Assembly: GCA_947567585.1 (NCBI GenBank)
Contig: CANONE010000103.1
Location: forward strand, 1 to 7,836
Direction of reading: 5' to 3'
Origin: an uncultured Clostridia bacterium
Lineage (GTDB): Bacteria; Bacillota; Clostridia; Oscillospirales; Acutalibacteraceae
DNA: 7,836 bases
Both the position numbers and the translations under genes were made by a program. The notes beneath the pieces are model-generated. The model saw nothing but the letters and a program-made list of their open reading frames with translations. It was not told where the DNA came from and made no database searches. Below are positions 1 to 6,591 of this stretch, piece after piece. Every line of letters begins with the position of its first letter. Position 1 is the first letter of the stretch.

Positions 1-106
1 CCTGCCGATGATACACAAAGAACGAAAGGGATGCCTGCGAATACAACAAGCACCCCTCTAGCGTTTATGCTCTCCTGCTGGCCTGAGTAATGGGAATTCG
101 CACCAA

Positions 107-565
107 TTATGTATAAATCAGTTCACTTGTGATAATCTCTTCGGTACGATTACCGATGTTGTTCATAGTTCTGACCCATTCCCACTGTGACCGCCGCTTC
201 AAATCCTCACTCACGCCCTCTGCGGCGGCCATCTGCCGAATGAGTACCCGGCAGCGTTCCTTTGCCTGTTCATCCAGGCCGGCAAGGTAGGTATGAACTC
301 TGCCTGTTAAGGTCAGGTGATTGAGCAGAAGCGGGTTTCTTTCCGCCAGATACGTCCTGTGTATCCGCCCCCACTTCCCAATGGAGCGGTCATCATCCTC
401 CGGCAGTTCAACGGTCGGGATGTAATAGTCACCAACAAGAATATAGTCAAGGCCGCTTCCGGCATCCAGCTCCAGGAGAATCCCTAGAAACAGTGAAGTT
501 TCTGGGGATTCACTTTTTTCACTTTTTATTACTGCTTTCAGCGTGTACCAAGAAACCCGTACGCT
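107..565 (-). pseudogene. tnpV: TnpV-like transposon protein, start-less remnant
   Basis: I translated the minus strand by hand. From about 450 down to the TAA at 107-109 the frame reads as a TnpV-type protein: GDYYIP, then VELPEDD, IGKWGR, TGRVHTYLAGLDEQAKER, a region ending EGVSEDLK, then WVRTMNNIGN and the C-terminus ELIYT. TnpV is a small protein of unknown biochemical role carried by clostridial transposons and conjugative elements; family members usually start about six to eight residues before the GDYY motif. Here that position is not a start codon. The frame stays open upstream to a TGA at 566-568 without any ATG, GTG or TTG, and that extra stretch resembles nothing I recognise. I therefore read it as 5'-disrupted or fused to foreign sequence. 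No recombinase, relaxase or terminal repeat is visible nearby. Bases 1-106, downstream of it, hold no gene I can support. Family identification is confident; loss of function is inferred. Confidence 0.72.
482..507. repeat. Inverted repeat inside the start-less tnpV frame
   Basis: The arms CCCTAGAAAC (482-491) and GTTTCTGGGG (498-507) are complementary over ten positions with one G-T pair and a six-base loop (AGTGAA). On the plus strand it is followed by a T-rich tract (509-530), so it could act as a weak plus-strand terminator. It lies just where the TnpV homology has already ended, so it may mark a junction. No function is demonstrated. Confidence 0.4.
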
Positions 566-599
566 TCAAAAGTATCGATTTTCCCATCGCCCTTTTGCA

Positions 600-640
600 C
601 AAAAACGCGGGGTCCAAACGTGCCGGCCCCCGCGCTTTTA
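600..640 (-). terminator. Rho-independent terminator for the ATPase gene (bidirectional)
   Basis: A perfect seven-base-pair stem is formed by CGCGGGG (606-612) and CCCCGCG (628-634), with a 15-base loop. On the minus strand it is followed by TTTTTG (complement of 600-605), as expected for ending the ATPase transcript, whose stop codon is at 686-688. On the plus strand it is followed by CTTTTA, so it may also block transcription in the other direction and insulate the gene from the tnpV remnant. Confidence 0.75.
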
Positions 641-685
641 TAAGTCGGCCTGCCTCGCCGGCCTTTCCCAATCATCCTTTCATTT

Positions 686-3001
686 TTACGGCCCCTGGTC
701 TATTTCCTCCATCCCCGGCCCGCCCATCATCATTTGGTAGTGCCGCCGATGGCCCATACTGGTAAAGATCGTCTGGAATACCTCCCGGTAGGTTTCGTTG
801 TCCGCCTCTTCGCCGGCGGCGAGCATATCTCCGAAAAACCCTTCCTCGCCCAGCGGGCGGAGCAGCGCCGCCGCCAGACGGTACTTTTTATACTCCTTGA
901 CGCCCCCTGCGGTTTCCTCCGCAAAGCGCTCCTTGTTTTCCTCCAGAATCATATGGCGGAGCTCTCCGCCAGCAAAACCGCAGATTTGCTGGAAATACTG
1001 CTGTAGGATCCGGCGGCATACGCTCTCAATGGCAATTCCTGCGTTCTCTCCAGCGCATAGTCTGCGCAGCTCTTCCCAAAGGGCTCCATAGGCGTCCTGG
1101 ACAGGGCTGTAATTCCTACGATTTCCATCCTCTTCATATACACAGGGAACAACCGTGGAGCGGCCGTGTTCCTTGCGGATGGCAAAGAAGGCGGTATGGC
1201 TGAAATGGGGGATCTCCTCCCGGGAGACCTCGTGATGGAGCTGGGCGTTATGCGTAAGAAAGAAAAGCTGTTTTACCAGGCCGCGGCGGCTGGAGGAGCC
1301 GCTACCATGACAGGCCGCAACCAGATCTCGAATCAGCGCGGCGCTGAGAAGGAGGGCGCTCTGGTCCATACCGGACGCAGGGTCGTCAATAACCACGATT
1401 TTTTCCCGGGTATCGCCGCCTCCTGGCGCCAGGGCGCCGTTTGCCTGCCCATTCCCCAGAACCAGCTGGTAAAAATACAAAAAGGCAATGAAATTCCGCT
1501 CTCCTTCGCTTAGCCGGCCAGCCGGGGCTCCCCCAGGACGGACCACCTGATAAACGTCCTTGACCCCAGGCTTTGGCTCTAGGCTAAAGCCCTGAAAGCC
1601 GGCGTCCCGCAGCAGCGAATTGATATGGGATACCGCTTCCTCCGTATTCACGCCCTGCCTGTTAAGAGCGCTGATTTCACCGGTTACTGTCCGAAGCTCC
1701 CGGCGGCAGCTGTCAAGAGCGCTGTCCAGGGCGGCCAGCCGGGAAGCCATAGCCTCCCTTTCCGCCTGGTACGCCTCCTTTTCCTCTCGCAGGATAAAAG
1801 CCGCCAGCTCCCATGCCTGCTGTCTGCACAGCGCCTGTTTCTTTCGCCTGTCGCTGACAATGCTGTTGTTGCTCTCAATCTGCCGGTTAATCCTGTCAAT
1901 TAGCTGGCCCAGCTCCAGCAAAAGCGAGTCGGTGTCCTCCAGAGCCACCAGGGAGGCCGGCTCCCGCAGCTTACCCTCGATACGCTGGCGGTTCGTCTCC
2001 GTCTTGCTTTGCAAAAGCGCCAGCTTGTCCCGGTATTCCGTAAGATCTACTGTGGGCAGCACATCCCGCATATTCCCTGCCAGCTTTTGCAGAATCGCCG
2101 CCGTCTCCCGCTTATAGACCGCCTCAAAGCTTCGCAGGTCCGCGATGTCCCGCTGGTACTGGGCGTCAAAGCAGGCGGCAATCTCCTGGTCAAAGCCCGC
2201 TGGCAGAGCCTGCTGGCAGAAGGGGCATTTTCCGCCGGCGCGCTCCACATAGTGGGCGTGGCCCTGCCGGACCCAGTCCGTGGCGTTGAGAGCTTTGATA
2301 AACCGCGCGAAAGGGGCGCCGCTGCTGCTGACCACCGGCTGGCCCAGCAGGCGGCCGCCGGACATACTTCCATAGGTCGAAGCGCCGTCTGCTTTTTGGA
2401 AGAGCGGGTACACCCTGGAACCAGTGGAAAAAGCAGTATCATACAGGTTCTTCAGCTCTCCAGGGTCATGCTCCGCCGGGGCGGCTGTCTCCTGGACCGC
2501 GCTGGCAAAAAGAGCGATTTTCAGCTTGCCCTTAAACGCCTCCTTTAGATCCTCCCGCAGCTGGGCCGTCCGCTCCCAGCAGCGCTTTTGAAACCGCGCG
2601 GCCGCAGCTTCCCGCGCCGCCAGTTTTTCTTCCCTTTCCCTCGCCAGCCCCTTTCCTCTGGCCTCGATCTCCGCCTTTTCCTCCTTCTTTTCAGCCAACC
2701 AGCGCTGCGCCTCAATATTCTGCTGGTGGATGGTGATAACCCCGGGCAAATTGTCATATTCGCTAAAGTTCCGATGGATAAACTCTTGGTCATAGACCAG
2801 CACGTCATACTGAGAACGGGAAGCGCCCTCTTCCCAAAGGACGCCTCTGTCCGCGGCAATGGCCCGGGCCAAAGTAGATTTCCCCACGCCGTTTCTGCCG
2901 AAAAAGAAGTTGACGCAGGTGGGGGAAACCGTGGCCCCCGTATTTGCAAACGAGGCGCTGTCAAGCGTGATCCGCCGGATAGCGGAAAGCGTTTTTTCCA
3001 T
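686..3001 (-). CDS. AAA_13 family ATPase, RloC/PrrC-like with zinc-hook-type CPFC motif
   Basis: This 771-residue soluble protein has an ABC/SMC-type ATPase split by long charged helices. Walker A is GRNGVGKST (residues 35-43), the ABC signature LSEGE (497-501), Walker B IVVIDDP (535-541), D-loop SGMD (543-546) and the switch histidine is in FLTHN (581-585). Charged, probably coiled-coil stretches lie at about 95-150, 280-345 and 360-450. The motif CPFCQQ (259-264), preceded by DWVRQG, is the zinc-hook-like signature seen in RloC and other AAA_13 proteins. The C-terminus ends with RRILQQYF (663-670) and GHRRHYQMMMG (750-760). PrrC and RloC are tRNA anticodon nucleases that act in phage defence; here the expected RxxxE...H residues look altered, so nuclease activity is uncertain. 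The start is supported by AAGGAG upstream and a promoter at 3050-3078; a terminator follows. No restriction-modification genes are adjacent, so it is a stand-alone, probable defence gene (inference). Confidence 0.85.
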   Translation of the reverse strand: MEKTLSAIRRITLDSASFANTGATVSPTCVNFFFGRNGVGKSTLARAIAADRGVLWEEGASRSQYDVLVYDQEFIHRNFSEYDNLPGVITIHQQNIEAQRWLAEKKEEKAEIEARGKGLAREREEKLAAREAAAARFQKRCWERTAQLREDLKEAFKGKLKIALFASAVQETAAPAEHDPGELKNLYDTAFSTGSRVYPLFQKADGASTYGSMSGGRLLGQPVVSSSGAPFARFIKALNATDWVRQGHAHYVERAGGKCPFCQQALPAGFDQEIAACFDAQYQRDIADLRSFEAVYKRETAAILQKLAGNMRDVLPTVDLTEYRDKLALLQSKTETNRQRIEGKLREPASLVALEDTDSLLLELGQLIDRINRQIESNNSIVSDRRKKQALCRQQAWELAAFILREEKEAYQAEREAMASRLAALDSALDSCRRELRTVTGEISALNRQGVNTEEAVSHINSLLRDAGFQGFSLEPKPGVKDVYQVVRPGGAPAGRLSEGERNFIAFLYFYQLVLGNGQANGALAPGGGDTREKIVVIDDPASGMDQSALLLSAALIRDLVAACHGSGSSSRRGLVKQLFFLTHNAQLHHEVSREEIPHFSHTAFFAIRKEHGRSTVVPCVYEEDGNRRNYSPVQDAYGALWEELRRLCAGENAGIAIESVCRRILQQYFQQICGFAGGELRHMILEENKERFAEETAGGVKEYKKYRLAAALLRPLGEEGFFGDMLAAGEEADNETYREVFQTIFTSMGHRRHYQMMMGGPGMEEIDQGP

Positions 3002-3049
3002 TTATGCCGCGCTCCTTTCGCCCAAAAATGGGATTCCTTTTTATGCTCC

Positions 3050-3078
3050 ATGATACCACACATTCGTTGAAAACTCAA
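3050..3078 (-). promoter_or_regulatory. Sigma-A-type promoter of the ATPase gene
   Basis: On the minus strand, -35 TTGAGT (complement of 3073-3078) and -10 TATCAT (complement of 3050-3055) are separated by 17 bases. Transcription would start near 3043, giving a leader of about 40 bases containing AAAGGAG ten bases before the ATG at 2999-3001. It sits back to back with the Nudix gene promoter. Confidence 0.65.
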
Positions 3079-3162
3079 TACATGCAGATGGGAAGCGCAT
3101 AGGAAAGCCGCTATGCTCAGGACGAAAAAGCGCGTTCCCCCACAAACCGTTTTTTCTTAGGC

Positions 3163-3191
3163 TTGAAAAAGCGCGGCATAAGCTGTATAAT
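3163..3191 (+). promoter_or_regulatory. Near-consensus sigma-A promoter of the Nudix gene
   Basis: -35 TTGAAA (3163-3168), a 17-base spacer and a perfect -10 TATAAT (3186-3191) lie 47 bases before the Nudix start codon. The strength of the match suggests constitutive expression. No operator-like palindrome overlaps it; a small GCATAG/CTATGC inverted repeat lies upstream at 3097-3116. Confidence 0.8.
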
Positions 3192-3238
3192 GGGAAATTA
3201 ATACTTGTATGAATAATCAATAAGGAGGATCATCTGCT

Positions 3239-3742
3239 ATGGATTGCGAATTCTCATCTTCACAGGGGTTTTTTAATTTTCGGGCCGCCGGCGTTTTTGT
3301 CCACAACGGACGGCTTTTGGCCATCACAGAATCCAATCTGACGCACTATTACCTGCCCGGCGGCCGGGTCCGCCTTCATGAGACCATGGAGGACGCCCTC
3401 TGCCGGGAGGTGCGGGAAGAACTGCACACGGGCGCAAAAATCCTGCGGCCCTTATGGCTTTGCGAAAGTTTCTTTTCGCTGGACGGCACGCCGGTACATG
3501 AACTGGCTATGTACTATCTGGCCCAGCTCCAGCTGGAAAACCTCCCCAGCCTTACCGGCTCCTTTACTTTGACGGATACAGACGGGGCCCCACATATCTT
3601 TACCTGGCTGACCCCGGAGGAGGTGCGGGCCGCCGCCATCTATCCGCTGGTCCTTAAGGAAAGCTTCCCTCAATTGCCGGAGCGTTTTACCTTGATTACC
3701 GATACCAGGGACCGGATTGCCGCGCCGGACATGTTTACATAA
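3239..3742 (+). CDS. Nudix hydrolase
   Basis: This 167-residue cytoplasmic protein of the Nudix superfamily cleaves a nucleoside diphosphate linked to another group; the actual substrate cannot be read from the sequence. The Nudix box spans residues 42-65: G42, five residues, E48, seven residues, then REVREE (56-61). The usual glycine after EE-x is histidine here (H63), a variation at a non-metal position; the glutamates that bind metal are present. The start at ATG 3239 follows AAGGAGG (3222-3228) with ten bases between, and a near-consensus promoter lies just upstream. It is transcribed divergently from the ATPase gene. No convincing terminator separates it from murA, 132 bases downstream, so some read-through into murA is possible although murA has its own promoter. 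Confidence 0.9.
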   Translation: MDCEFSSSQGFFNFRAAGVFVHNGRLLAITESNLTHYYLPGGRVRLHETMEDALCREVREELHTGAKILRPLWLCESFFSLDGTPVHELAMYYLAQLQLENLPSLTGSFTLTDTDGAPHIFTWLTPEEVRAAAIYPLVLKESFPQLPERFTLITDTRDRIAAPDMFT

Positions 3743-3776
3743 TTTTCCCAATTTGCCGCTTATTGCCCGCTGCCCA

Positions 3777-3805
3777 TTGACTTTTCAGCCAGGATGTATT
3801 ATCAT
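3777..3805 (+). promoter_or_regulatory. Sigma-A-type promoter of murA
   Basis: -35 TTGACT (3777-3782), a 17-base spacer and -10 TATCAT (3800-3805). A start near 3812 leaves a 63-base leader before the chosen murA start. The alternative upstream ATG at 3830 would be only about 18 bases into the message and has no ribosome binding site. The promoter is strikingly like that of the ATPase gene. Confidence 0.65.
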
Positions 3806-3874
3806 AGCAGTTAGTACCCATACTATCAGATGAACAAAACCTGGCCTTTGGGGCCGTTTTTAGGAAGTGTAAAT

Positions 3875-5167
3875 ATGGATAAATATGTGATTCACGGCGG
3901 CAAGCGCCTTTGCGGAGAGGTGGTTATCAGCGGGGCCAAAAATGCTGCCGTAGCCATTTTGCCCGCTACCATTCTTTCCGATTCCCCTTGCCGGATTGAG
4001 AATCTTCCCGATATTTCCGACGTGAAGAACGCCGCCGCCATTCTGCGGGAAATGGGGGCCCATGTGGTTTTTCCGGACCGCCATACCTTGGAGATCGACC
4101 CCAGGCCCATCGACACGCATGTGGTTTGCTCTGAGGTGGCCCGGCATATGCGGGGCTCCTATTACTTTATCGGCGCGCTGCTGGGCCGCTGCCGCCGCGC
4201 TCTGGTCCCGCTGCCGGGGGGCTGCGATTTTGGCGTGCGCCCCATTGACCAGCATCTCAAAGGGTTTGAAGCCCTGGGCTGCCAGCACAGCTTGGATAAC
4301 GGGGCCATGATCTCCGTATCCGCCCCAAACGACCTATACGGGGCTCATATTTATTTGGACGTGGTATCTGTAGGCGCTACCATGAATATCATCCTCACCG
4401 CCGTAAAGGCCCGGGGCGTCACTGTCATTGAGAACGCCGCCCGAGAGCCGCATGTAGTGGATTTGGCCAACTTTTTAAACACCATGGGCGCGGATATCCG
4501 GGGCGCGGGTACGGACACCATTAAGATCCACGGGGTGCAGCAGCTTCGGGGGGGAACCTATACCATTATCCCCGATCAGATTGAAGCCGGCACCTACATG
4601 ATGATGGCCGCGGCCACCCGAGGCGACGTCACTGTCAAGAGCGTTACCCCCAAGCACCTGGAATCCATCTCCGCAAAGCTGGTGGAAATGGGGGTCAATG
4701 TGGAAGAAGGGGACGACACGGTGCGGGTCACCTGCGACCGGCAGCTGCGCAAGTGCAATGTGAAAACCCAGCCGCACCCTGGCTTCCCCACGGATATGCA
4801 GCCTCAAATCACCACGCTGCTCTCCACCGCCGGAGGAATCAGCATGGTTACGGAGAATATTTTTAGCGGCGGGCGCTTCAAATATGTGGACGAGCTGCGC
4901 AAGATGGGGGCGCAGATCACCGTAGAGGGCAGTCTGGCTGTGGTGGAGGGCGTGACTCAGTTAAAGGGCGCCCCCGTGCGCGCCCTGGACCTGCGGGCCG
5001 GCGTCGCCATGATTCTGGCCGGGCTTATGGCCAACGGCGTCAGCCAAGTAGAGAATATCCAGTTCATTGAGCGCGGCTATGAAAACATCGTGGAGAAGCT
5101 GGCCGGTCTGGGCGCGGATATCTTCTACCAGCCCGAACCCCAACACGCCCTATACCACATCAGCTAA
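3875..5167 (+). CDS. murA: UDP-N-acetylglucosamine 1-carboxyvinyltransferase (MurA)
   Basis: MurA transfers enolpyruvate from phosphoenolpyruvate to the 3'-OH of UDP-GlcNAc, the first committed, cytoplasmic step of peptidoglycan synthesis. From ATG 3875 the protein is 430 residues, the normal family length, in the two-domain EPSP-synthase fold. The active-site set is complete: K22 and N23 in SGAKNAA, C117 in PGGCDFG (equivalent to E. coli Cys115, the target of fosfomycin), R122, D307 in FPTDMQ, R334, R374 and R400. I chose 3875 because AGGAAG lies just ahead of it and homology starts at MDKYVIHGG; the in-frame ATG at 3830 would add 15 unmatched residues without a ribosome binding site. Many Firmicutes carry two MurA paralogues; which one this is cannot be decided. 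It heads a plus-strand group with walJ and rlmH. Confidence 0.96.
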   Translation: MDKYVIHGGKRLCGEVVISGAKNAAVAILPATILSDSPCRIENLPDISDVKNAAAILREMGAHVVFPDRHTLEIDPRPIDTHVVCSEVARHMRGSYYFIGALLGRCRRALVPLPGGCDFGVRPIDQHLKGFEALGCQHSLDNGAMISVSAPNDLYGAHIYLDVVSVGATMNIILTAVKARGVTVIENAAREPHVVDLANFLNTMGADIRGAGTDTIKIHGVQQLRGGTYTIIPDQIEAGTYMMMAAATRGDVTVKSVTPKHLESISAKLVEMGVNVEEGDDTVRVTCDRQLRKCNVKTQPHPGFPTDMQPQITTLLSTAGGISMVTENIFSGGRFKYVDELRKMGAQITVEGSLAVVEGVTQLKGAPVRALDLRAGVAMILAGLMANGVSQVENIQFIERGYENIVEKLAGLGADIFYQPEPQHALYHIS

Positions 5168-5198
5168 AAATCCAAACGCATCCCTCTGCCCGCCCACT

Positions 5199-5268
5199 GC
5201 CGGTACAAACCCGGCAAAAAAGTTTCGTCAACCTTTGTAAAGGTTGTGGGACAGCGTCCCGCGACCTT
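5199..5268 (+). repeat. Clustered palindromes in the murA-walJ leader
   Basis: Several hairpins occupy the 146-base gap. GCCGG/CCGGC (5199-5203, 5211-5215) is followed by CAACCTTT/AAAGGTTG (5229-5236, 5239-5246) and by GGGAC-AGC-GTCCC (5248-5260). The last can extend to 13 pairs, 5240-5252 with 5256-5268, including two G-U pairs, which excludes the previous hairpin. The arrangement resembles dispersed palindromic intergenic elements that I recall from gut Clostridia genomes; this recollection is not verified here. Confidence 0.55.
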
Positions 5269-5274
5269 AAAAAC

Positions 5275-5301
5275 CCCCGCCAACCTGCGGGGATTTATTT
5301 T
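5275..5301 (+). terminator. Terminator or attenuator hairpin directly ahead of walJ
   Basis: CCCCGC (5275-5280) and GCGGGG (5287-5292) form a GC-only stem around the six-base loop CAACCT, followed by ATTTATTTT (5293-5301). The walJ ribosome binding site GGAGG starts at 5302, so the hairpin would either end most murA transcripts or attenuate walJ-rlmH expression. The tail is T-rich but interrupted by two A residues, which suggests incomplete termination. Confidence 0.6.
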
Positions 5302-5313
5302 GGAGGCATTTCT

Positions 5314-6096
5314 ATGGCAAGGCTCTGTCCGCTGTTTTCCGGGAGCTCGGGAAACTGCTATTATATTGGTTCCCGAAGCGAGGGGGTCCTGATTGACGCG
5401 GGCGCTTCCTGCCGCCGGATAGAGGGCGTGCTGCGCCTGTGCGGCATTGACCCTCACGCTGTGCAGGCCATTTTGGTGACCCATGAGCATAGCGACCATG
5501 TAAGCGGTATTCGGGTTTTGGCGAAAAAGTATGACCTGCCCGTCTACGCCACCCCCGGCACCCTGGACGCCATTGCCCCTCAGGTGGGGGACGCGGAGCT
5601 CATCGACATTTCCACCGGCGCGGAGCTGGCCGGAATGACTGTGCGGCCCTTCCCCACCTCTCACGACTGCGCTCAGCCGGTGGGATATCAAATTGACACG
5701 GCAGACCAACGGAAATTCTGTCTGGCCACGGACCTGGGCTATCTCTCCCAGACGGTAAAGGAGCACCTGCTTGGCTGCGATATGGTGGTGCTGGAATCCA
5801 ACCACGATCTGGACATGCTGCGAAACGGGCCTTACGCCCCCCCTTTAAAGCGGCGGATTCTCTCCAGCCACGGCCATCTGTCCAACGCGGCCTGCGCGGG
5901 GGTCTTGCCTGGATTGGCGCAGTCCGGGGTCCGGCGGTTTCTGCTGGCCCATCTCAGCGACACCAACAACACCCCTCAGCTGGCTGCCAGCGCCAGCGTT
6001 TCTACCCTTACCCAGGCCGGTTATGTCCGGGATGTGGATTACTGGCTGGACACGGCCCCGGTAGAAAACGCCCAAGGAAGGGTCATTATATTTTAA
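5314..6096 (+). CDS. walJ: Metallo-beta-lactamase fold hydrolase, WalJ/YycJ family
   Basis: A 260-residue cytoplasmic protein of the metallo-beta-lactamase fold, full length for the YycJ/WalJ family. The N-terminus LFSGSSGNCYYI is characteristic of it. Metal ligands are visible in order: HEHSDH (57-62), H117 in TSHD, D140 in ATDLG, and H213 in LAHLSD; SNHD (162-165) and SSHGHLSN (184-191) are further family-typical motifs. In bacilli and streptococci the gene belongs to the walRK (yycFG) wall-stress locus, and a Bacillus homologue is reported to be a 5'-3' DNA exonuclease; its cellular substrate remains unsettled. Here it follows murA and precedes rlmH by 24 bases, with no walRK genes in view. 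GGAGG (5302-5306) lies seven bases before the ATG. The gene may be attenuated by the hairpin immediately upstream. Confidence 0.88.
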   Translation: MARLCPLFSGSSGNCYYIGSRSEGVLIDAGASCRRIEGVLRLCGIDPHAVQAILVTHEHSDHVSGIRVLAKKYDLPVYATPGTLDAIAPQVGDAELIDISTGAELAGMTVRPFPTSHDCAQPVGYQIDTADQRKFCLATDLGYLSQTVKEHLLGCDMVVLESNHDLDMLRNGPYAPPLKRRILSSHGHLSNAACAGVLPGLAQSGVRRFLLAHLSDTNNTPQLAASASVSTLTQAGYVRDVDYWLDTAPVENAQGRVIIF

Positions 6097-6120
6097 TACA
6101 TATTTTTGCAGGAGGCTGCG

Positions 6121-6591
6121 ATGCTCTCTGTACGCATAGTCTGCGTAGGCAAACTAAAAGAATCCTACTGGCGGGCTGCTGTGGCCGAGTATGAGAAGCG
6201 GCTGGGCGCCCTGTGCAAGCTCCAGATTATAGAGCTGCCCGAGGCCCGGCTGCCCTCGTCCCCCAGCGGCGGGGAAATCAGCGCCGCCCTGGAAAAGGAG
6301 GCCGCGCTGATCCTGCCCAAACTCACCGGAACCGTTTTCCCCCTGTGCATAGAAGGCCGCCCAGGGGATTCTCCCGCCTTGGCCCGCCTATTGGAACAGG
6401 CCATGCGCTCTCCTGGGGCCGTGAGCTTTGCTATTGGCAGCTCCTATGGACTGTCCCCTCAAGTGAAAGCCGCCGGAGCGCCCTTTTCCATGTCGCCCAT
6501 GACTTTCCCCCACCAGCTGGCCCGGGTCATGCTCTGCGAGCAGCTTTACCGGGGACTGCAAATTTTGCGGGGCGCTCCCTATCACAAATAA
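6121..6591 (+). CDS. rlmH: 23S rRNA pseudouridine-1915 N3-methyltransferase (RlmH)
   Basis: RlmH is a small SPOUT-class methyltransferase that methylates pseudouridine 1915 in helix 69 of 23S rRNA on assembled ribosomes, using S-adenosylmethionine. From ATG 6121 the protein is 156 residues, close to the usual 155-160. The N-terminus VRIVCVGKLKESYW and C-terminal block PHQLARVMLCEQLYRG...GAPYHK are diagnostic, the latter forming the knotted cofactor site. The usual IGG-x-x-G cofactor loop reads IGSSYG, a conservative-looking change. An in-frame TTG at 6106 would add five residues, but those codons contain the ribosome binding site AGGAGG (6110-6115), so ATG 6121 is preferred. It is probably cotranscribed with walJ and ends at a strong terminator that overlaps its stop codon. 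Confidence 0.95.
   Translation: MLSVRIVCVGKLKESYWRAAVAEYEKRLGALCKLQIIELPEARLPSSPSGGEISAALEKEAALILPKLTGTVFPLCIEGRPGDSPALARLLEQAMRSPGAVSFAIGSSYGLSPQVKAAGAPFSMSPMTFPHQLARVMLCEQLYRGLQILRGAPYHK

Noticed and set aside
1..106. Minus-strand open frame with a hydrophobic stretch (VLVVFAGIPFVLCVSS) downstream of the tnpV stop.
   Set aside because: It is about 35 codons long, cut by the window edge, has no start codon or ribosome binding site, and no recognisable family.
493..765. Plus-strand frame beginning with a GTG codon and a lipoprotein-like N-terminus (hydrophobic stretch then LSAC).
   Set aside because: The frame runs through the tnpV upstream stretch, the terminator at 606-634 and then antisense to the ATPase C-terminus; no well-spaced ribosome binding site; the rest is low-complexity proline/serine-rich sequence. 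The lipobox is probably chance.
3830..3874. Alternative murA start at ATG 3830 adding 15 residues.
   Set aside because: No ribosome binding site precedes it, it lies about 18 bases from the predicted transcript start, and the extra residues do not match MurA; the 3875 start has AGGAAG and matches family length.
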